A stretch of DNA of 64,000 nucleotides from CAZUCE01 sp964619265 (GTDB lineage: Bacteria; Planctomycetota; UBA1135; GCA-002686595). The stretch spans positions 214,131 to 278,130 of the forward strand of contig CAZUCE010000003.1 of NCBI GenBank assembly GCA_964619265.1, given 5' to 3'. Position 1 is the stretch's first letter; the number at the start of each line of letters is the position of its first letter. Position numbers and translations under genes: made by a program. Of the stretch, positions 1-9,493 are shown piece after piece. Below the pieces are notes generated by a model. It was not told the DNA's origin. It saw nothing but the letters and a program-made list of their open reading frames with translations, and searched no databases.

Positions 1-1170
1 ACCGTTGGGGTTCATGCCACCCGGAACGCCGAAGCTACCGGTCAGCACGTGCAAGAACATGAGCGACCGCATGATCTGCCAGCCGCCCAGGTTGCCCGCC
101 GCGGCGTTGCGCCACATGTGGCTGGTGAATTGGTTGCCGGCCGCGGCGACCTCGTCGGCCAAGGTGTCGATCGTCCCAGCCGGGATTCGGCACTCGCTGG
201 CGCAGAACTCGTCGGTATAGCGCTCGTAGCGTTCTTCAAGCCAATCCAAGAAGTGCTCGAAGGTTCCCGGGCCGTCCGCATCGAACTTCTGGAGGGTGGC
301 TTCCCAGTTGACCCAACGCCGTACGAACTTCTCGTCGATGCGCCGCGTGCGCAGTAGGTTCGAGGCGATCCCGAGCAGCAGGGCGCCCTCCGATCCGGGC
401 CACGACGAAACCCAGTGGTCCGCATGGGTCGACGTGTTCGATAGGCGGGTGTCGATGACCGCCAGGCGCATGCCACCCTCTTTCGCGTCAAGAATCCGCT
501 GAGCGTGCGGGTTGAAGTAGTGCCCGGTTTCGAGGTGCGCAGAGAGCAGCAGGGCAAACTTGGCCTGGGCGTAGTCGGGCGACGGTCGGTCAGCCCCACA
601 CCAAAACGCCATCCCGGTTCGAGCCGAGGCGCTGCACACGTTCGTGTGGCTATTGTGCCCGTCGACGCCCCAGGCGGTCAGCATGCGGTTCACGAAGTGG
701 TCCTCGCCCGGGCGCCCCACGTGATACATGACCTCTTCGTGCCGGTCTTCGTCGAGCGCCTTCGAGATGCGTGCGCCTAGATCATCGAGGACTTCGTCCC
801 AGGACACCGGTTCGAACTCACCAGAGCCGCGCGGCCCGACGCGCTTGAGCGGTGTCAGGATCCGCTCGGTATCGCTGATCTGGTTGATCGTTGCCGGCCC
901 TTTCGCGCAGGTACGCCCGCGGGATCCGGGGTGCACCGGGTTGCCTTCGAACTTGACCGTCTTGCCCGACATTTTGTCCACGAAAGCGACCAAACCGCAG
1001 GCCGATTCGCAGTTGAAGCAAATCGTTGGGATGCAGCGATAGTGGTGCTCGACCTTGCGAGGCCAAGTACGGGAGTCCAGTTCGACCCAGTCGTCCCATT
1101 GATCGGGCGGCGGACCCGTCGAAAGCTCCCAGGGACTGGTGCGTGAAGGCTGTTCGTTTCGTTCGGACAT
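1..1170 (-). CDS. Molybdopterin (bis-MGD) oxidoreductase catalytic subunit, 3' end outside window
   Basis: The first 390 codons of a DMSO-reductase-superfamily catalytic subunit; the frame is open to base 1, so the C-terminus is missing. The N-terminus carries a [4Fe-4S] motif C51-x2-C54-x3-C58-x29-C88 (C-F-N-C-E-S-A-C-G, then C-A-K-G), followed by a conserved S-H-T-N-V-C-S segment whose C179 is the likely molybdenum ligand. No Tat leader is visible, so it may face the cytoplasm or be exported with its partner. It lies 25 bp downstream of the ferredoxin/NrfD fusion, which would carry electrons between it and the quinone pool. The substrate cannot be deduced. The ATG at 1170 is the first start after the upstream stop. 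Confidence 0.9.
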   Translation of the reverse strand, partial: MSERNEQPSRTSPWELSTGPPPDQWDDWVELDSRTWPRKVEHHYRCIPTICFNCESACGLVAFVDKMSGKTVKFEGNPVHPGSRGRTCAKGPATINQISDTERILTPLKRVGPRGSGEFEPVSWDEVLDDLGARISKALDEDRHEEVMYHVGRPGEDHFVNRMLTAWGVDGHNSHTNVCSASARTGMAFWCGADRPSPDYAQAKFALLLSAHLETGHYFNPHAQRILDAKEGGMRLAVIDTRLSNTSTHADHWVSSWPGSEGALLLGIASNLLRTRRIDEKFVRRWVNWEATLQKFDADGPGTFEHFLDWLEERYERYTDEFCASECRIPAGTIDTLADEVAAAGNQFTSHMWRNAAAGNLGGWQIMRSLMFLHVLTGSFGVPGGMNPNG

Positions 1171-1195
1171 GGGGGGCTGGCTGTTTCTTGAGGCC

Positions 1196-2725
1196 TCAGG
1201 AAATCTGCAGGGCCTGCCCCGCACGAACGAACACGTCTTCGGAAACAGCCACGGCAACTGTTCCCACCAAGCCGGCGATCAAAGCGACCGAACCCAATCC
1301 GGTGAACACTCCTGCGGCGGCATTTACCACGGCGAAGATCAACAACCAGCGCGCCAGATGGTGGCGTTGGCCGAGAGCTCCACTGCCTTGGACCCGCATG
1401 ACCCGTGCGTATTCCACTTCGCGACCGGACGGGGCGAGCTTGGGTTCAGAGAGGGAAAGGAAGAGCTCCACGCCGAGTCCGGCCAACAGCAGGACAGCCA
1501 CCGGCTGTGCCCCCAAGCCCGCGAACATCGCAAACGGCAGGACGAAGGTCGCGCCAGCGATCGCAGCGTGCGCGGCGAGGTTGCCGGCCAGCCCGCGCTT
1601 CATCCACAGCACGCGACCCTTCGCTTGTCCAAACAGCCAAGCGGTGTAGACCGCCGTGGCGAGCGCCGCGGCTCCGGCTGAGTAGGCCAAGACCTTGGAA
1701 AGCCCCGCGGAAAGCTCGATCCCGAGGATTTCAGCACCCAGCATCGCGGTGAGCAAGGCACCGTAAGCCGTGATGGCCACGGAGCCTTTCACGAGCCACG
1801 AATCCCAGTTGGGGCGCAGGAAGATGTAGATAAACCGCTCGGGACGCTTCAGGTCGAGAACCAGCAGCAAGCCAGTGATTGCGAGGAACACGAGCCCCAA
1901 GAGCGGGGCCGCCCAGCTGACCGGAGCGGGCAAACGCCCAGTTTCCGGGTTGAGCAACGGCAAAGCTGCGAGAAGCGCCCCGGCTGAAACGGACTTGGTG
2001 AGCAGATAGGCCGAAACTTTGTTGCCCCACCAGGGCTGATGATCGACGTCGTAGGTCGTTCGCGCGGCGTGCTCCTCGGCCGCAGCCAGTGCACGCTCAG
2101 CCTCAAGCGGATCGCCAGGGACTTGGTTGGCCCACAAATAACCGCCGGCCGAGTTGGTCAGGCCTGGATCGAGTCCAGCCGGCGCGGCTTCCTTGTAGAA
2201 GACGTTGGGTTTGGTTCCCGCCTCTTCCTTGCGCGCGGTCAACTCGCCGCTGGACTTCATCCGCGAGACGACGCTTTCCGGATCATCGAAGTCGCCCGGA
2301 ACAATGGCCTCGGTGGGACACACCACGGCGCACGCAGGAGCGAGGCCGACCTCGGTGCGGTGCGCGCAGAAGTGGCACTTCTCTGCGGTTCCCGTGTCCT
2401 CGTCGATATAGAGCGCGTCGTAGGGGCACGCCTGCATGCAGCTCTTGCAGCCGATGCAGGCATCCTGATCCAAATCGACAATGCCATCGTCGCGCTTGTC
2501 CAGCGCCGACGTCGGGCAGATCGACATACACGGTGCGTCCGTGCACTGGTTGCAGCGCAGGACCGCGAAGGATCGTTTCACCGCAGGAAATTCCCCCTGC
2601 TCGGTGTATTTGACCCAGGTGCGGAACTTGCCGACCGGAACGTCGTTTTCGGACTTGCAGGCGACGGTGCAGGCGTGACACCCGATGCACCGGGAGTGGT
2701 CGATGACGAACCCGAGCTGGACCAT
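1196..2725 (-). CDS. Fused four-cluster ferredoxin and NrfD-type membrane anchor
   Basis: A 509-residue fusion. Residues about 10-160 hold four Cys clusters typical of the DmsB/NrfC electron-transfer subunit (first C-I-G-C-H-A-C-T-V-A-C at C13-C23; then C-N-Q-C, C-I-G-C-K-S-C and C-H-F-C groups). Residues about 235-505 form eight or so hydrophobic helices with the NrfD-like signature L-D-L-K-R-P-E-R-F. It should link the adjacent Mo enzyme to menaquinone/quinone in the inner membrane. These modules are usually separate subunits. The frame opens 39 codons further upstream, but that stretch is Pro/Arg-rich and unlike the family, so the ATG just before V-Q-L-G-F-V-I-D is chosen. No Shine-Dalgarno is visible. 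Confidence 0.9.
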   Translation of the reverse strand: MVQLGFVIDHSRCIGCHACTVACKSENDVPVGKFRTWVKYTEQGEFPAVKRSFAVLRCNQCTDAPCMSICPTSALDKRDDGIVDLDQDACIGCKSCMQACPYDALYIDEDTGTAEKCHFCAHRTEVGLAPACAVVCPTEAIVPGDFDDPESVVSRMKSSGELTARKEEAGTKPNVFYKEAAPAGLDPGLTNSAGGYLWANQVPGDPLEAERALAAAEEHAARTTYDVDHQPWWGNKVSAYLLTKSVSAGALLAALPLLNPETGRLPAPVSWAAPLLGLVFLAITGLLLVLDLKRPERFIYIFLRPNWDSWLVKGSVAITAYGALLTAMLGAEILGIELSAGLSKVLAYSAGAAALATAVYTAWLFGQAKGRVLWMKRGLAGNLAAHAAIAGATFVLPFAMFAGLGAQPVAVLLLAGLGVELFLSLSEPKLAPSGREVEYARVMRVQGSGALGQRHHLARWLLIFAVVNAAAGVFTGLGSVALIAGLVGTVAVAVSEDVFVRAGQALQIS

Positions 2726-2952
2726 GGAGCGCGTGGGGGGGAGGAGAATCCGGGAGGCCGGGTAGAGTACGCCTCGAAGGCAGGCTCCGGGCCGACCGTT
2801 CCGGTCCCCTTTCTCGAATTTCCGGCTCGCCGGAGACGGCAACGACTCCCGCGCTGGAACTTCGATCCCCAGCGCCAGTGGGCACCTCCAGCCCGAGGCT
2901 CCTACCTCCCTCTACTACCGCCCTCAGCTTCGGCTCCCTACTCCGACACGTG

Positions 2953-5127
2953 ATGAACACAAGCCACCCCTTGGCGCGTCCGTTCGCGGGCCTGGCCGCC
3001 CTGCTCGGCGCAACCCTCCTGCCCCTCGGCTGCGCCCAATTGGATCGGTCCGCCGAGGATCGCCTGGCCGCCACCCTCAAGGAGATCCCCTTGACCCAGA
3101 TCGAAGCCGTCGTCGACACCCACCATGGCGTAGAGGTCGCAGACCCCTACCGCTGGCTCGAGGAGGATGTGCGCGAATCGGACCGCGTCCGCGAGTGGGT
3201 CACCTCCCAAAACGAAGTGACCTTCGCCTTCCTCGAGGCTCTGCCGGGTCGCGAGAAGCTCAACCGACGCCTCACCGAGCTCTGGGACTACGACCGCGTC
3301 AGCCTGCCGGCCTGGCACGGCGACCGCTACGTCTGGTGGCAGAACGATGGCCTGCAGCCCCAAGCCGTCCTGTACTCGGGTCTGCACCCGTTCCAAGACG
3401 CCCAAGTCGTCCTCAACCCGAACACTTGGTCCGAAGACGGTACGCGAGCCTTCTCGGGCGGAGAGTGGAGCAAAGACGGCCGCTACCTGGCCTACGGCGT
3501 CAGCGCCGCCGGCTCCGACTGGGCGACCTGGCGGGTCCTCGATACGCACTCCGGTGAGCACACCGGCGGCGACCTGGAGTGGATCAAGTTCTCCGGGGCG
3601 AGCTGGCTCCCTGATGGTTCTGGATTCGTCTATGCCCGCTACGAGCAGCCCGCCGAAGGCGACGCCTTCCAGGCCGCCAACCGCAACCAGCGCGTCTTTT
3701 TCCACCGCCGCGGAACCGAGCAGGCCGGCGACGAACTCCTGTTCGAGCTCCCCGAGTACCCGGACCGCGCGTTCTCCCCCGTCGTCTCCGAGGACGGAAA
3801 CTGGATGATCGTCCACATCTGGGAGAGCGGCACGCCGAATCTTGTCACGCTGGTCGACCTGCGCGACCGGAGCGCCGCCCCGATCGAACTGATCGGCGAA
3901 TGGAATGGCTCCTACTCCTTCACTGGCAATGATGGTGATCGGCTGTACTTCCACGTATCTGGCGCGGCTGCTCCAAGCGGTAGCCTGATGGCCGCGGAAC
4001 CTGACGCCTCCGGCACCTGGAACATGTCCGTTGTGATTCCGGAGTCGGACGAGACCATCGAGTCGGTCACCCGTGTGTCCGACCGCTTCGTGGTGCGTCG
4101 CATGCAGCACGCCTCGAGCCGCGTCACGATCTACGACGCAACAGGCAAGGAACAACGCGATGTGGAACTACCTTCGCTCGGCACCGCCGATGGCTTCTCG
4201 ACCGACACAAACCGAGCCGAGACGTTCTACCGTTTCTCCAGCTTTCACCTGCCGCCCAGCGTCTTCCGCTACGACGTGGCCTCCGGGGAAAGCGAGCTTG
4301 TAAAAGCCCCGGAAGTCCCCTTCGATCCGGCCGACTTTGTGGTCTCCCAAGAGTTCTTCACTTCGAAGGACGGCACCCGCGTCCCGATGTTCTTGGCCCG
4401 TGCACGGTCTACGAACCTCACGCCCGAAACCCCGGTGTTGCTGTACGGCTATGGCGGATTCAACATCTCTCTGACCCCACAGTTCAGCCCCACCAACCTG
4501 GCCTGGATGGAATCTGGCGGCGTGTACGCCATGCCGAATCTTCGCGGCGGTGGCGAATATGGAGCCGCCTGGCACGACGGGGGCCGCCGCCTCAACAAGC
4601 AAAACACCTTCGACGACTTCCTAGCCGCCGCTGAATTTTTGATCGCCAAGGGCTGGACCAGTGCGCCTAAGCTCGCGATCCAAGGTGGGTCGAATGGCGG
4701 ACTCCTGGTCGGTGCGGTGATGTGCCAACGTCCAGATTTGTTCGGCTGCTGCCTGCCCGCCGTCGGTGTGATGGACATGCTGCGCTTTCACCTGTTCACC
4801 GCCGGCCGCTTCTGGACGTTCGACTACGGCGAAATCGAAGACGAGGCCCAATTCCGGGCGCTGCTCGCTTACTCGCCGTACCACAACCTAAAGGACGGGA
4901 CCTGCTACCCCCCGACGCTGGTCACCACCGCAGACACCGACGATCGGGTCGTCCCAGGACATTCGTTCAAGTTTGCGGCGCGCCTGCAAGCCGCCCAGGG
5001 GTGCGAGAATCCGGCTCTGATTCGCATCGAAACCGCCGCGGGACACGGCGCCGGAAAACCGACTGCCAAACGCATCGAGGAAGCGGTCGACATGCTGCTG
5101 TTCACAGCGAACGCACTCGGGATGTAG
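2953..5127 (+). CDS. Prolyl oligopeptidase family serine peptidase (S9A), exported
   Basis: 724 residues, the usual length for prolyl oligopeptidase plus a leader. A hydrophobic N-terminal segment ends in L-P-L-G-C (about residue 27), so it is secreted or a lipoprotein with an imperfect lipobox. The conserved N-terminal start D-P-Y-R-W-L-E follows, then the beta-propeller, then the alpha/beta-hydrolase domain with G-G-S580-N-G-G, D663/D664 in D-T-D-D-R-V-V, and H698 in G-H-G-A-G. All three catalytic residues are present, so it should cleave short proline-containing peptides in the periplasm. A start 25 codons upstream is possible, but the ATG at 2953 places the leader properly. Confidence 0.95.
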   Translation: MNTSHPLARPFAGLAALLGATLLPLGCAQLDRSAEDRLAATLKEIPLTQIEAVVDTHHGVEVADPYRWLEEDVRESDRVREWVTSQNEVTFAFLEALPGREKLNRRLTELWDYDRVSLPAWHGDRYVWWQNDGLQPQAVLYSGLHPFQDAQVVLNPNTWSEDGTRAFSGGEWSKDGRYLAYGVSAAGSDWATWRVLDTHSGEHTGGDLEWIKFSGASWLPDGSGFVYARYEQPAEGDAFQAANRNQRVFFHRRGTEQAGDELLFELPEYPDRAFSPVVSEDGNWMIVHIWESGTPNLVTLVDLRDRSAAPIELIGEWNGSYSFTGNDGDRLYFHVSGAAAPSGSLMAAEPDASGTWNMSVVIPESDETIESVTRVSDRFVVRRMQHASSRVTIYDATGKEQRDVELPSLGTADGFSTDTNRAETFYRFSSFHLPPSVFRYDVASGESELVKAPEVPFDPADFVVSQEFFTSKDGTRVPMFLARARSTNLTPETPVLLYGYGGFNISLTPQFSPTNLAWMESGGVYAMPNLRGGGEYGAAWHDGGRRLNKQNTFDDFLAAAEFLIAKGWTSAPKLAIQGGSNGGLLVGAVMCQRPDLFGCCLPAVGVMDMLRFHLFTAGRFWTFDYGEIEDEAQFRALLAYSPYHNLKDGTCYPPTLVTTADTDDRVVPGHSFKFAARLQAAQGCENPALIRIETAAGHGAGKPTAKRIEEAVDMLLFTANALGM

Positions 5128-5407
5128 CTGGGCTGCCGGTCACCGGCCTAACTCCACTCCCAAAGCGACCAGCCCCTCTCGAAGGCGAGGATCCGCCGAG
5201 TTTTCCCCCTCATCCCCGCTCCGTGCCCTCCATGGCTCCGCTTGGGGGCCGTGAGGCTCGACCGACCCGGAGTGGTGCATGGAACGCCGAGCAGCACGAG
5301 CTGGGCAGGTAGAAATCGATCTGCAAGGACGCGGAGCCCCTGACGCTTCCCCCGCCGGCGCTTTCGCGCCACCCGCTTAGCATGGGGCGGACGGAGACTC
5401 AGGATCG

Positions 5408-6790
5408 ATGACCAAGAACCCGCCCGAGCCGAACCCAAAGAACCTCTCACTCGCGCAGGGACTGGGCCGGCCCAAGGAAGTCCAGTTGGACGCAGACGGA
5501 CTCGACGAAACGGAAGATCTGTGGCGGCGCGCGCACCGGGTCCTCGCCGCAGGGACCTGGAGTGTCTCACACGGTGCTTTTCGCTATCCAAACGGCGTCT
5601 TTCCGGTACTCGCGCAGTCGGGAGCCGGATGCCGCATCACGGACACGACGGGCGCCGAGTATGTGGATTGGATGATGGGCTGGGGACCGGTGATCCTCGG
5701 GTATCGCCACCCGAAAGTTGAGGCTGCGATCCGAGAGCAGTTGGCCGAGGGTCCACTCCTGTCGCTCCTGCATCCGCTGGAGATTGAGGTGGCCGAGAGG
5801 ATCCGGGAGGTGGTTCCCTGCGCAGACGGAGTCGCGTTCGGCAAGAACGGATCGGATGTGCTTGGCGCCGCCGCTCGCATCGCGCGGGCTCACACCGGCC
5901 GCGAGCGGATCTTGGTGTGTGGCTACCACGGATTTCATGACTGGTACCTGGCGTCGCTGCCCAGCATCGAGGGCATTCCGCGGGACTTGCGAGAGACCGT
6001 GGAGCCGTTTCCCTACGGCGACCTGGCTGCTCTCGAATCGATCTTCGAGGCACGCGGGCCCCAGGTTGCCGCAATCGTCATGGAGCCCGTCAAGACCCAG
6101 CTCCCCGAACCGGGCTATCTTGCTGCCGTTCGCGATCTCGCGCACCGCCATGGCGCGCTGCTGATTTTCGACGAATTGGTCACCGCTTTTCGCTTGGCTC
6201 CCGGAGGCGCGCAGGAGGCCTTTGGGGTCGAGCCGGACCTGGCCTGCTTGGGCAAGGCCATGGGCAACGGGATGCCGCTCTCCGCACTGACTGGCCGCGA
6301 AGCCGTGCTGCGCTCGATCGCGAACGTGGGCTACGGCTTGACCTTCAGGGGCGAGACGCTTTCCCTGGCCGCGGCCAAAGCCTGCCTGGAGGTCCTTGCA
6401 ACGGAACCGGTCACGCAGCACTTGGACCGCGTCGGCCGAAATCTGATCGCAGGATTCGAGGAAGCTGTCCGCACCACCGGTGTGCCGGCGGAACTGATCG
6501 GGCCCACTTGCCGGCTAGATATCTCGTTCGGGCCCTCCGGCAGCTTGTCTGCGCTCGGTCTGCAGACACTGTTCGTTCAGGAGCTCTTGCGCCATGGCGT
6601 ACTCTCAAACGGGTCTTTGCTGGCTTCTTACGCCCACGACGACGCGGCCGTCGAACAGACTGTTCGTGCTTTTCATCACGGCCTCGAAGTCGTTGGTCGC
6701 GCGAGCGTGCGCGGAAGCCTCGAAGGCCTGCTGCACGTCCCTGATCAAGCGGCGTTTCATGAACCCAGCTCGCTCGAGACTCCGCCTTAA
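5408..6790 (+). CDS. Class III PLP aminotransferase, glutamate-1-semialdehyde aminomutase-like
   Basis: 460 residues with the fold-type I PLP pattern of class III aminotransferases: an acidic D-E-L-V segment for cofactor binding and the Schiff-base lysine K283 in L-G-K-A-M-G-N-G-M-P. The sequence resembles GSA aminomutase-like enzymes that act on small amino-acid or sugar substrates. Divergent N- and C-terminal extensions and no neighbouring haem genes argue against true HemL. The next gene on the same strand, 50 bp on, is a radical SAM/SPASM protein, so the two may work in one biosynthetic or modification pathway. The substrate is unknown. Confidence 0.85.
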   Translation: MTKNPPEPNPKNLSLAQGLGRPKEVQLDADGLDETEDLWRRAHRVLAAGTWSVSHGAFRYPNGVFPVLAQSGAGCRITDTTGAEYVDWMMGWGPVILGYRHPKVEAAIREQLAEGPLLSLLHPLEIEVAERIREVVPCADGVAFGKNGSDVLGAAARIARAHTGRERILVCGYHGFHDWYLASLPSIEGIPRDLRETVEPFPYGDLAALESIFEARGPQVAAIVMEPVKTQLPEPGYLAAVRDLAHRHGALLIFDELVTAFRLAPGGAQEAFGVEPDLACLGKAMGNGMPLSALTGREAVLRSIANVGYGLTFRGETLSLAAAKACLEVLATEPVTQHLDRVGRNLIAGFEEAVRTTGVPAELIGPTCRLDISFGPSGSLSALGLQTLFVQELLRHGVLSNGSLLASYAHDDAAVEQTVRAFHHGLEVVGRASVRGSLEGLLHVPDQAAFHEPSSLETPP

Positions 6791-6840
6791 TTCCACCGCT
6801 CTGCCCCCACTCCTCAGCAGTCACCGCCCTGGCTCGCACC

Positions 6841-7929
6841 ATGCTCAAAGAGCAACTCATTCGCTACGACGCGGCAACCGGCATCGTCCACTCGCCGCCC
6901 CAGCAGATTTTTCTCGAACTGTCGGGACGCTGCAATCTCGCTTGCGTCCACTGCCCCATCGACTACGGACTTCCCGAGTCCGCTTTGCGAACGGACATGC
7001 CGCGCAGGTTGATCGAGCGCCAAATGCCATGGCTGCATCGAGCTCGATTTGTAAACCTCAACCTGGTCGGCGAGCCCCTACTCGCCGAACACTTCGATTG
7101 GGCGTTGTCCGAAATCGCCAAGGGTGGCGCGGAGATCGGATTCAACACGAACGCAGTGCTCCTGTCCGAGGAGCGCTGTGAACATCTGATTCGCGCGCGA
7201 GTGCAGTCCGTTTCGGTCTCGATCGACGGGACAAGTCTGCACCAGCGGATCCGCAATATCCCCTATGAGAAAACGGCCGAGAAAATCCGCCTGCTCGACC
7301 GCACCAAACGGCGCCTTGGTTCCGAGCTTCCGCACGTGGGGATCGCCTACACCTTGATGAAGAGCAACGCGAACGAGCTCCTCGCGATGCTGGACGACTT
7401 GCTCGGTTCGGCCCAAATCCACGCTGTCCACGTCCAGCCGCTCGTGGTTAATTACGAGACCCTGCGCGACGAAAACGCCTACGAGGTCGACGGTATCGAC
7501 GAGCTACTGGCCGAAGCTCGCAAGCGGTGCGAGCGAAACGGCACCGAGTTGATCATGTTCCGCTCGCAGTTCGCCGAGGATGAGCACGAGATGGGTTCCC
7601 TGCGTCAGCTCCACGAGCTCGGGCCGCACTCGGACCTGCTGGGCTGCTCGGACCCGTTCTTCGAGATGAAGATCCACCACGACGGCTCGGTCGACGGTTG
7701 CAGCTTCGGCCAGAGCGCGCCGGGCAACGCGCTCGCCCAGGACATCGGCGAGATCTGGAACGACGCCTGGTACCGTGAACTCCGGATGCGCCTACTGGCC
7801 AAGCGCTACGAGGGCCGTTGTGGCACCTGCCCGCTCATCCATGGCGGACTGCTCAACCAGCTCTCGCCGATCCGAGAAGGTGTTCATCACAGTCGGGCCG
7901 AGTCATTTTTCGCCTCCAAACTCGGGTGA
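6841..7929 (+). CDS. Radical SAM protein with SPASM-type C-terminal domain
   Basis: 362 residues. The radical SAM cluster motif C-x3-C-x2-C is present at C-N-L-A-C-V-H-C near residues 31-38, and the SAM-contact G-E-P motif follows (V-G-E-P). The C-terminal third carries further cysteines in C-S-D-P, D-G-C-S-F and C-G-T-C-P, arranged like a SPASM domain that binds auxiliary Fe-S clusters. SPASM proteins modify peptides or small molecules. No short peptide gene is evident nearby, so the substrate is open. It follows the aminotransferase by 50 bp and is probably cotranscribed. It converges on the RNA helicase gene with a 31 bp gap. Confidence 0.9.
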   Translation: MLKEQLIRYDAATGIVHSPPQQIFLELSGRCNLACVHCPIDYGLPESALRTDMPRRLIERQMPWLHRARFVNLNLVGEPLLAEHFDWALSEIAKGGAEIGFNTNAVLLSEERCEHLIRARVQSVSVSIDGTSLHQRIRNIPYEKTAEKIRLLDRTKRRLGSELPHVGIAYTLMKSNANELLAMLDDLLGSAQIHAVHVQPLVVNYETLRDENAYEVDGIDELLAEARKRCERNGTELIMFRSQFAEDEHEMGSLRQLHELGPHSDLLGCSDPFFEMKIHHDGSVDGCSFGQSAPGNALAQDIGEIWNDAWYRELRMRLLAKRYEGRCGTCPLIHGGLLNQLSPIREGVHHSRAESFFASKLG

Positions 7930-7960
7930 GCCTGGAAGCGCCCTGGTCTCTCGAGCCGCG

Positions 7961-9493
7961 CTAGCGACGGCGCTTCGGACGGCTGTCGGGCTTGCGGTCG
8001 TCGCCGAGGCCAGCCCCGAACGGGCGCGGGGAACTTTGCCCTCCGCCCTTGGATTTGGGAGCGCGAGACTTGTTCGGCCCGCCGCTCGGCTTCGAACCGC
8101 CCGCTTTGGCCGACGAGCGTCCGCGGGCGTCCTCGTTCCGAGGGCCGCGGCCGCGCTCACCGCGCGGTGAGCTCGCAGCCGCCAAATTCGGTCCGCCGCG
8201 GGTGCGCGAACGGCCGCGGGGGCGATCCGGCTCCGAGAGGCCGTCACGTGCCCACTTGCCGTCGGAACGCGCCGGGAATTTCGACTTGCCGCGTCCCTGC
8301 CTGGCCGAGCCCGCGGGGCCGCGATTGGTGCGACGACTTGAAGAACGATCCTGCTCGGTTTCGATGCGGGGGATCTTCTTTCCAAGCTTGCGCTCGATAG
8401 CGCGAATCGCCTCGGCGTCCTCGCGCATGACGAAAGTCGCAGCCTTGCCGCTGCGCTCGGAGCGACCGGTGCGCCCGATGCGGTGCGTGTAGGCGTCCGG
8501 CGTATTGGGGACGTCGAAGTTGATCACGTGACTGACCTGCGCCACATCGATGCCGCGGGCAGCGATGTCGGTGGCCACGAGAACGTCGTAGCGGCCCTCG
8601 CGGAACCCCTGCATCGCCCGCTGGCGCTGGCCTTGGCTCATGTTTCCCTGAAGCGCAACCGCGTGGTGACCCGCTTTCTCAAGGTCCTGGGCCAGGCGCC
8701 GCGCACGGTGCTTGGTGCGCAAAAACACGATCGCTGAGCGAAAGCCCTCTTCGGCGAGCAGCTTCTTGAGCAGCGCGGTCTTGCCGGATTGCTCGACGGC
8801 GTACAACGCGTGCTCGATGGTCTCAGCAGGCGCAGAACTCGTCAGCTCGACCGTGTGCGGCTTGGTCAAGACGCGGCTGGCCAGCCCTCGAATTTCGCTC
8901 GGCATGGTCGCCGAGAAGAGCAGGTTTTGGCGGCGCTTGGGCAGTTTGGCCAGGATCCGCTTGATGTCCGGCAGAAAGCCCATATCGAGCATGTGGTCGG
9001 CCTCATCGAGGACCAAGACCTCGACCCCGTCCAGGCTCACATCGCCGCCGTTCATCAGATCGAGCAATCGCCCGGGACAGGCCACAACGATGTCGGGCCG
9101 CCGGCGAAGGGCGCGAACTTGCGGTCCGGCTCCGACGCCACCGATGATGGAAATCGCGCGCACGTTGGTGTACTTGCCGAGCACTTCGATCTCGGCGGTG
9201 ATTTGCAACGCCAGCTCGCGCGTGGGCGCAACGATCAGGGCACGCGGCGCGCTTCCCCCTTTCCTTTGGGAAAGCCGCTCAAGGATCGGTAGCGCGAAGG
9301 CCGCCGTTTTTCCGGTCCCGGTTTGGGCCAGGCCCATAACGTCGCGGCCCTCCAACACCTGGGGCATGGCCTTGGCTTGGATGGGGCGCGGTTCGGTGAA
9401 TCCGGCTTCGGAAACGGCGCGCAGGAGATTCTTGGAGAGGCCGAAGGTTGCAAAACTTCCCTTCGAGCGCTCGGTGCCACTCGTCGTCGACAT
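7961..9493 (-). CDS. rhlE: DEAD-box ATP-dependent RNA helicase, RhlE-like
   Basis: 510 residues. Motifs in order: Q-motif (P-R-P-I-Q), Walker A A-Q-T-G-T-G-K-T at 56-63, P-T-R-E-L-A, D-E-A-D, S-A-T, A-T-D-I-A-A-R-G-I-D, and H-R-I-G-R-T-G-R. The last roughly 135 residues form a basic Arg/Gly/Ser/Lys-rich tail expected to bind RNA non-specifically, as in RhlE-class helicases involved in ribosome assembly and RNA turnover. The ATG at 9493 gives the normal short N-terminus. It is transcribed alone on the minus strand. Confidence 0.95.
   Translation of the reverse strand: MSTTSGTERSKGSFATFGLSKNLLRAVSEAGFTEPRPIQAKAMPQVLEGRDVMGLAQTGTGKTAAFALPILERLSQRKGGSAPRALIVAPTRELALQITAEIEVLGKYTNVRAISIIGGVGAGPQVRALRRRPDIVVACPGRLLDLMNGGDVSLDGVEVLVLDEADHMLDMGFLPDIKRILAKLPKRRQNLLFSATMPSEIRGLASRVLTKPHTVELTSSAPAETIEHALYAVEQSGKTALLKKLLAEEGFRSAIVFLRTKHRARRLAQDLEKAGHHAVALQGNMSQGQRQRAMQGFREGRYDVLVATDIAARGIDVAQVSHVINFDVPNTPDAYTHRIGRTGRSERSGKAATFVMREDAEAIRAIERKLGKKIPRIETEQDRSSSRRTNRGPAGSARQGRGKSKFPARSDGKWARDGLSEPDRPRGRSRTRGGPNLAAASSPRGERGRGPRNEDARGRSSAKAGGSKPSGGPNKSRAPKSKGGGQSSPRPFGAGLGDDRKPDSRPKRRR

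Noticed and set aside
2938..4155. Long minus-strand open frame (about 405 codons)
   Set aside because: Antisense to the prolyl oligopeptidase, whose motifs are intact on the plus strand.
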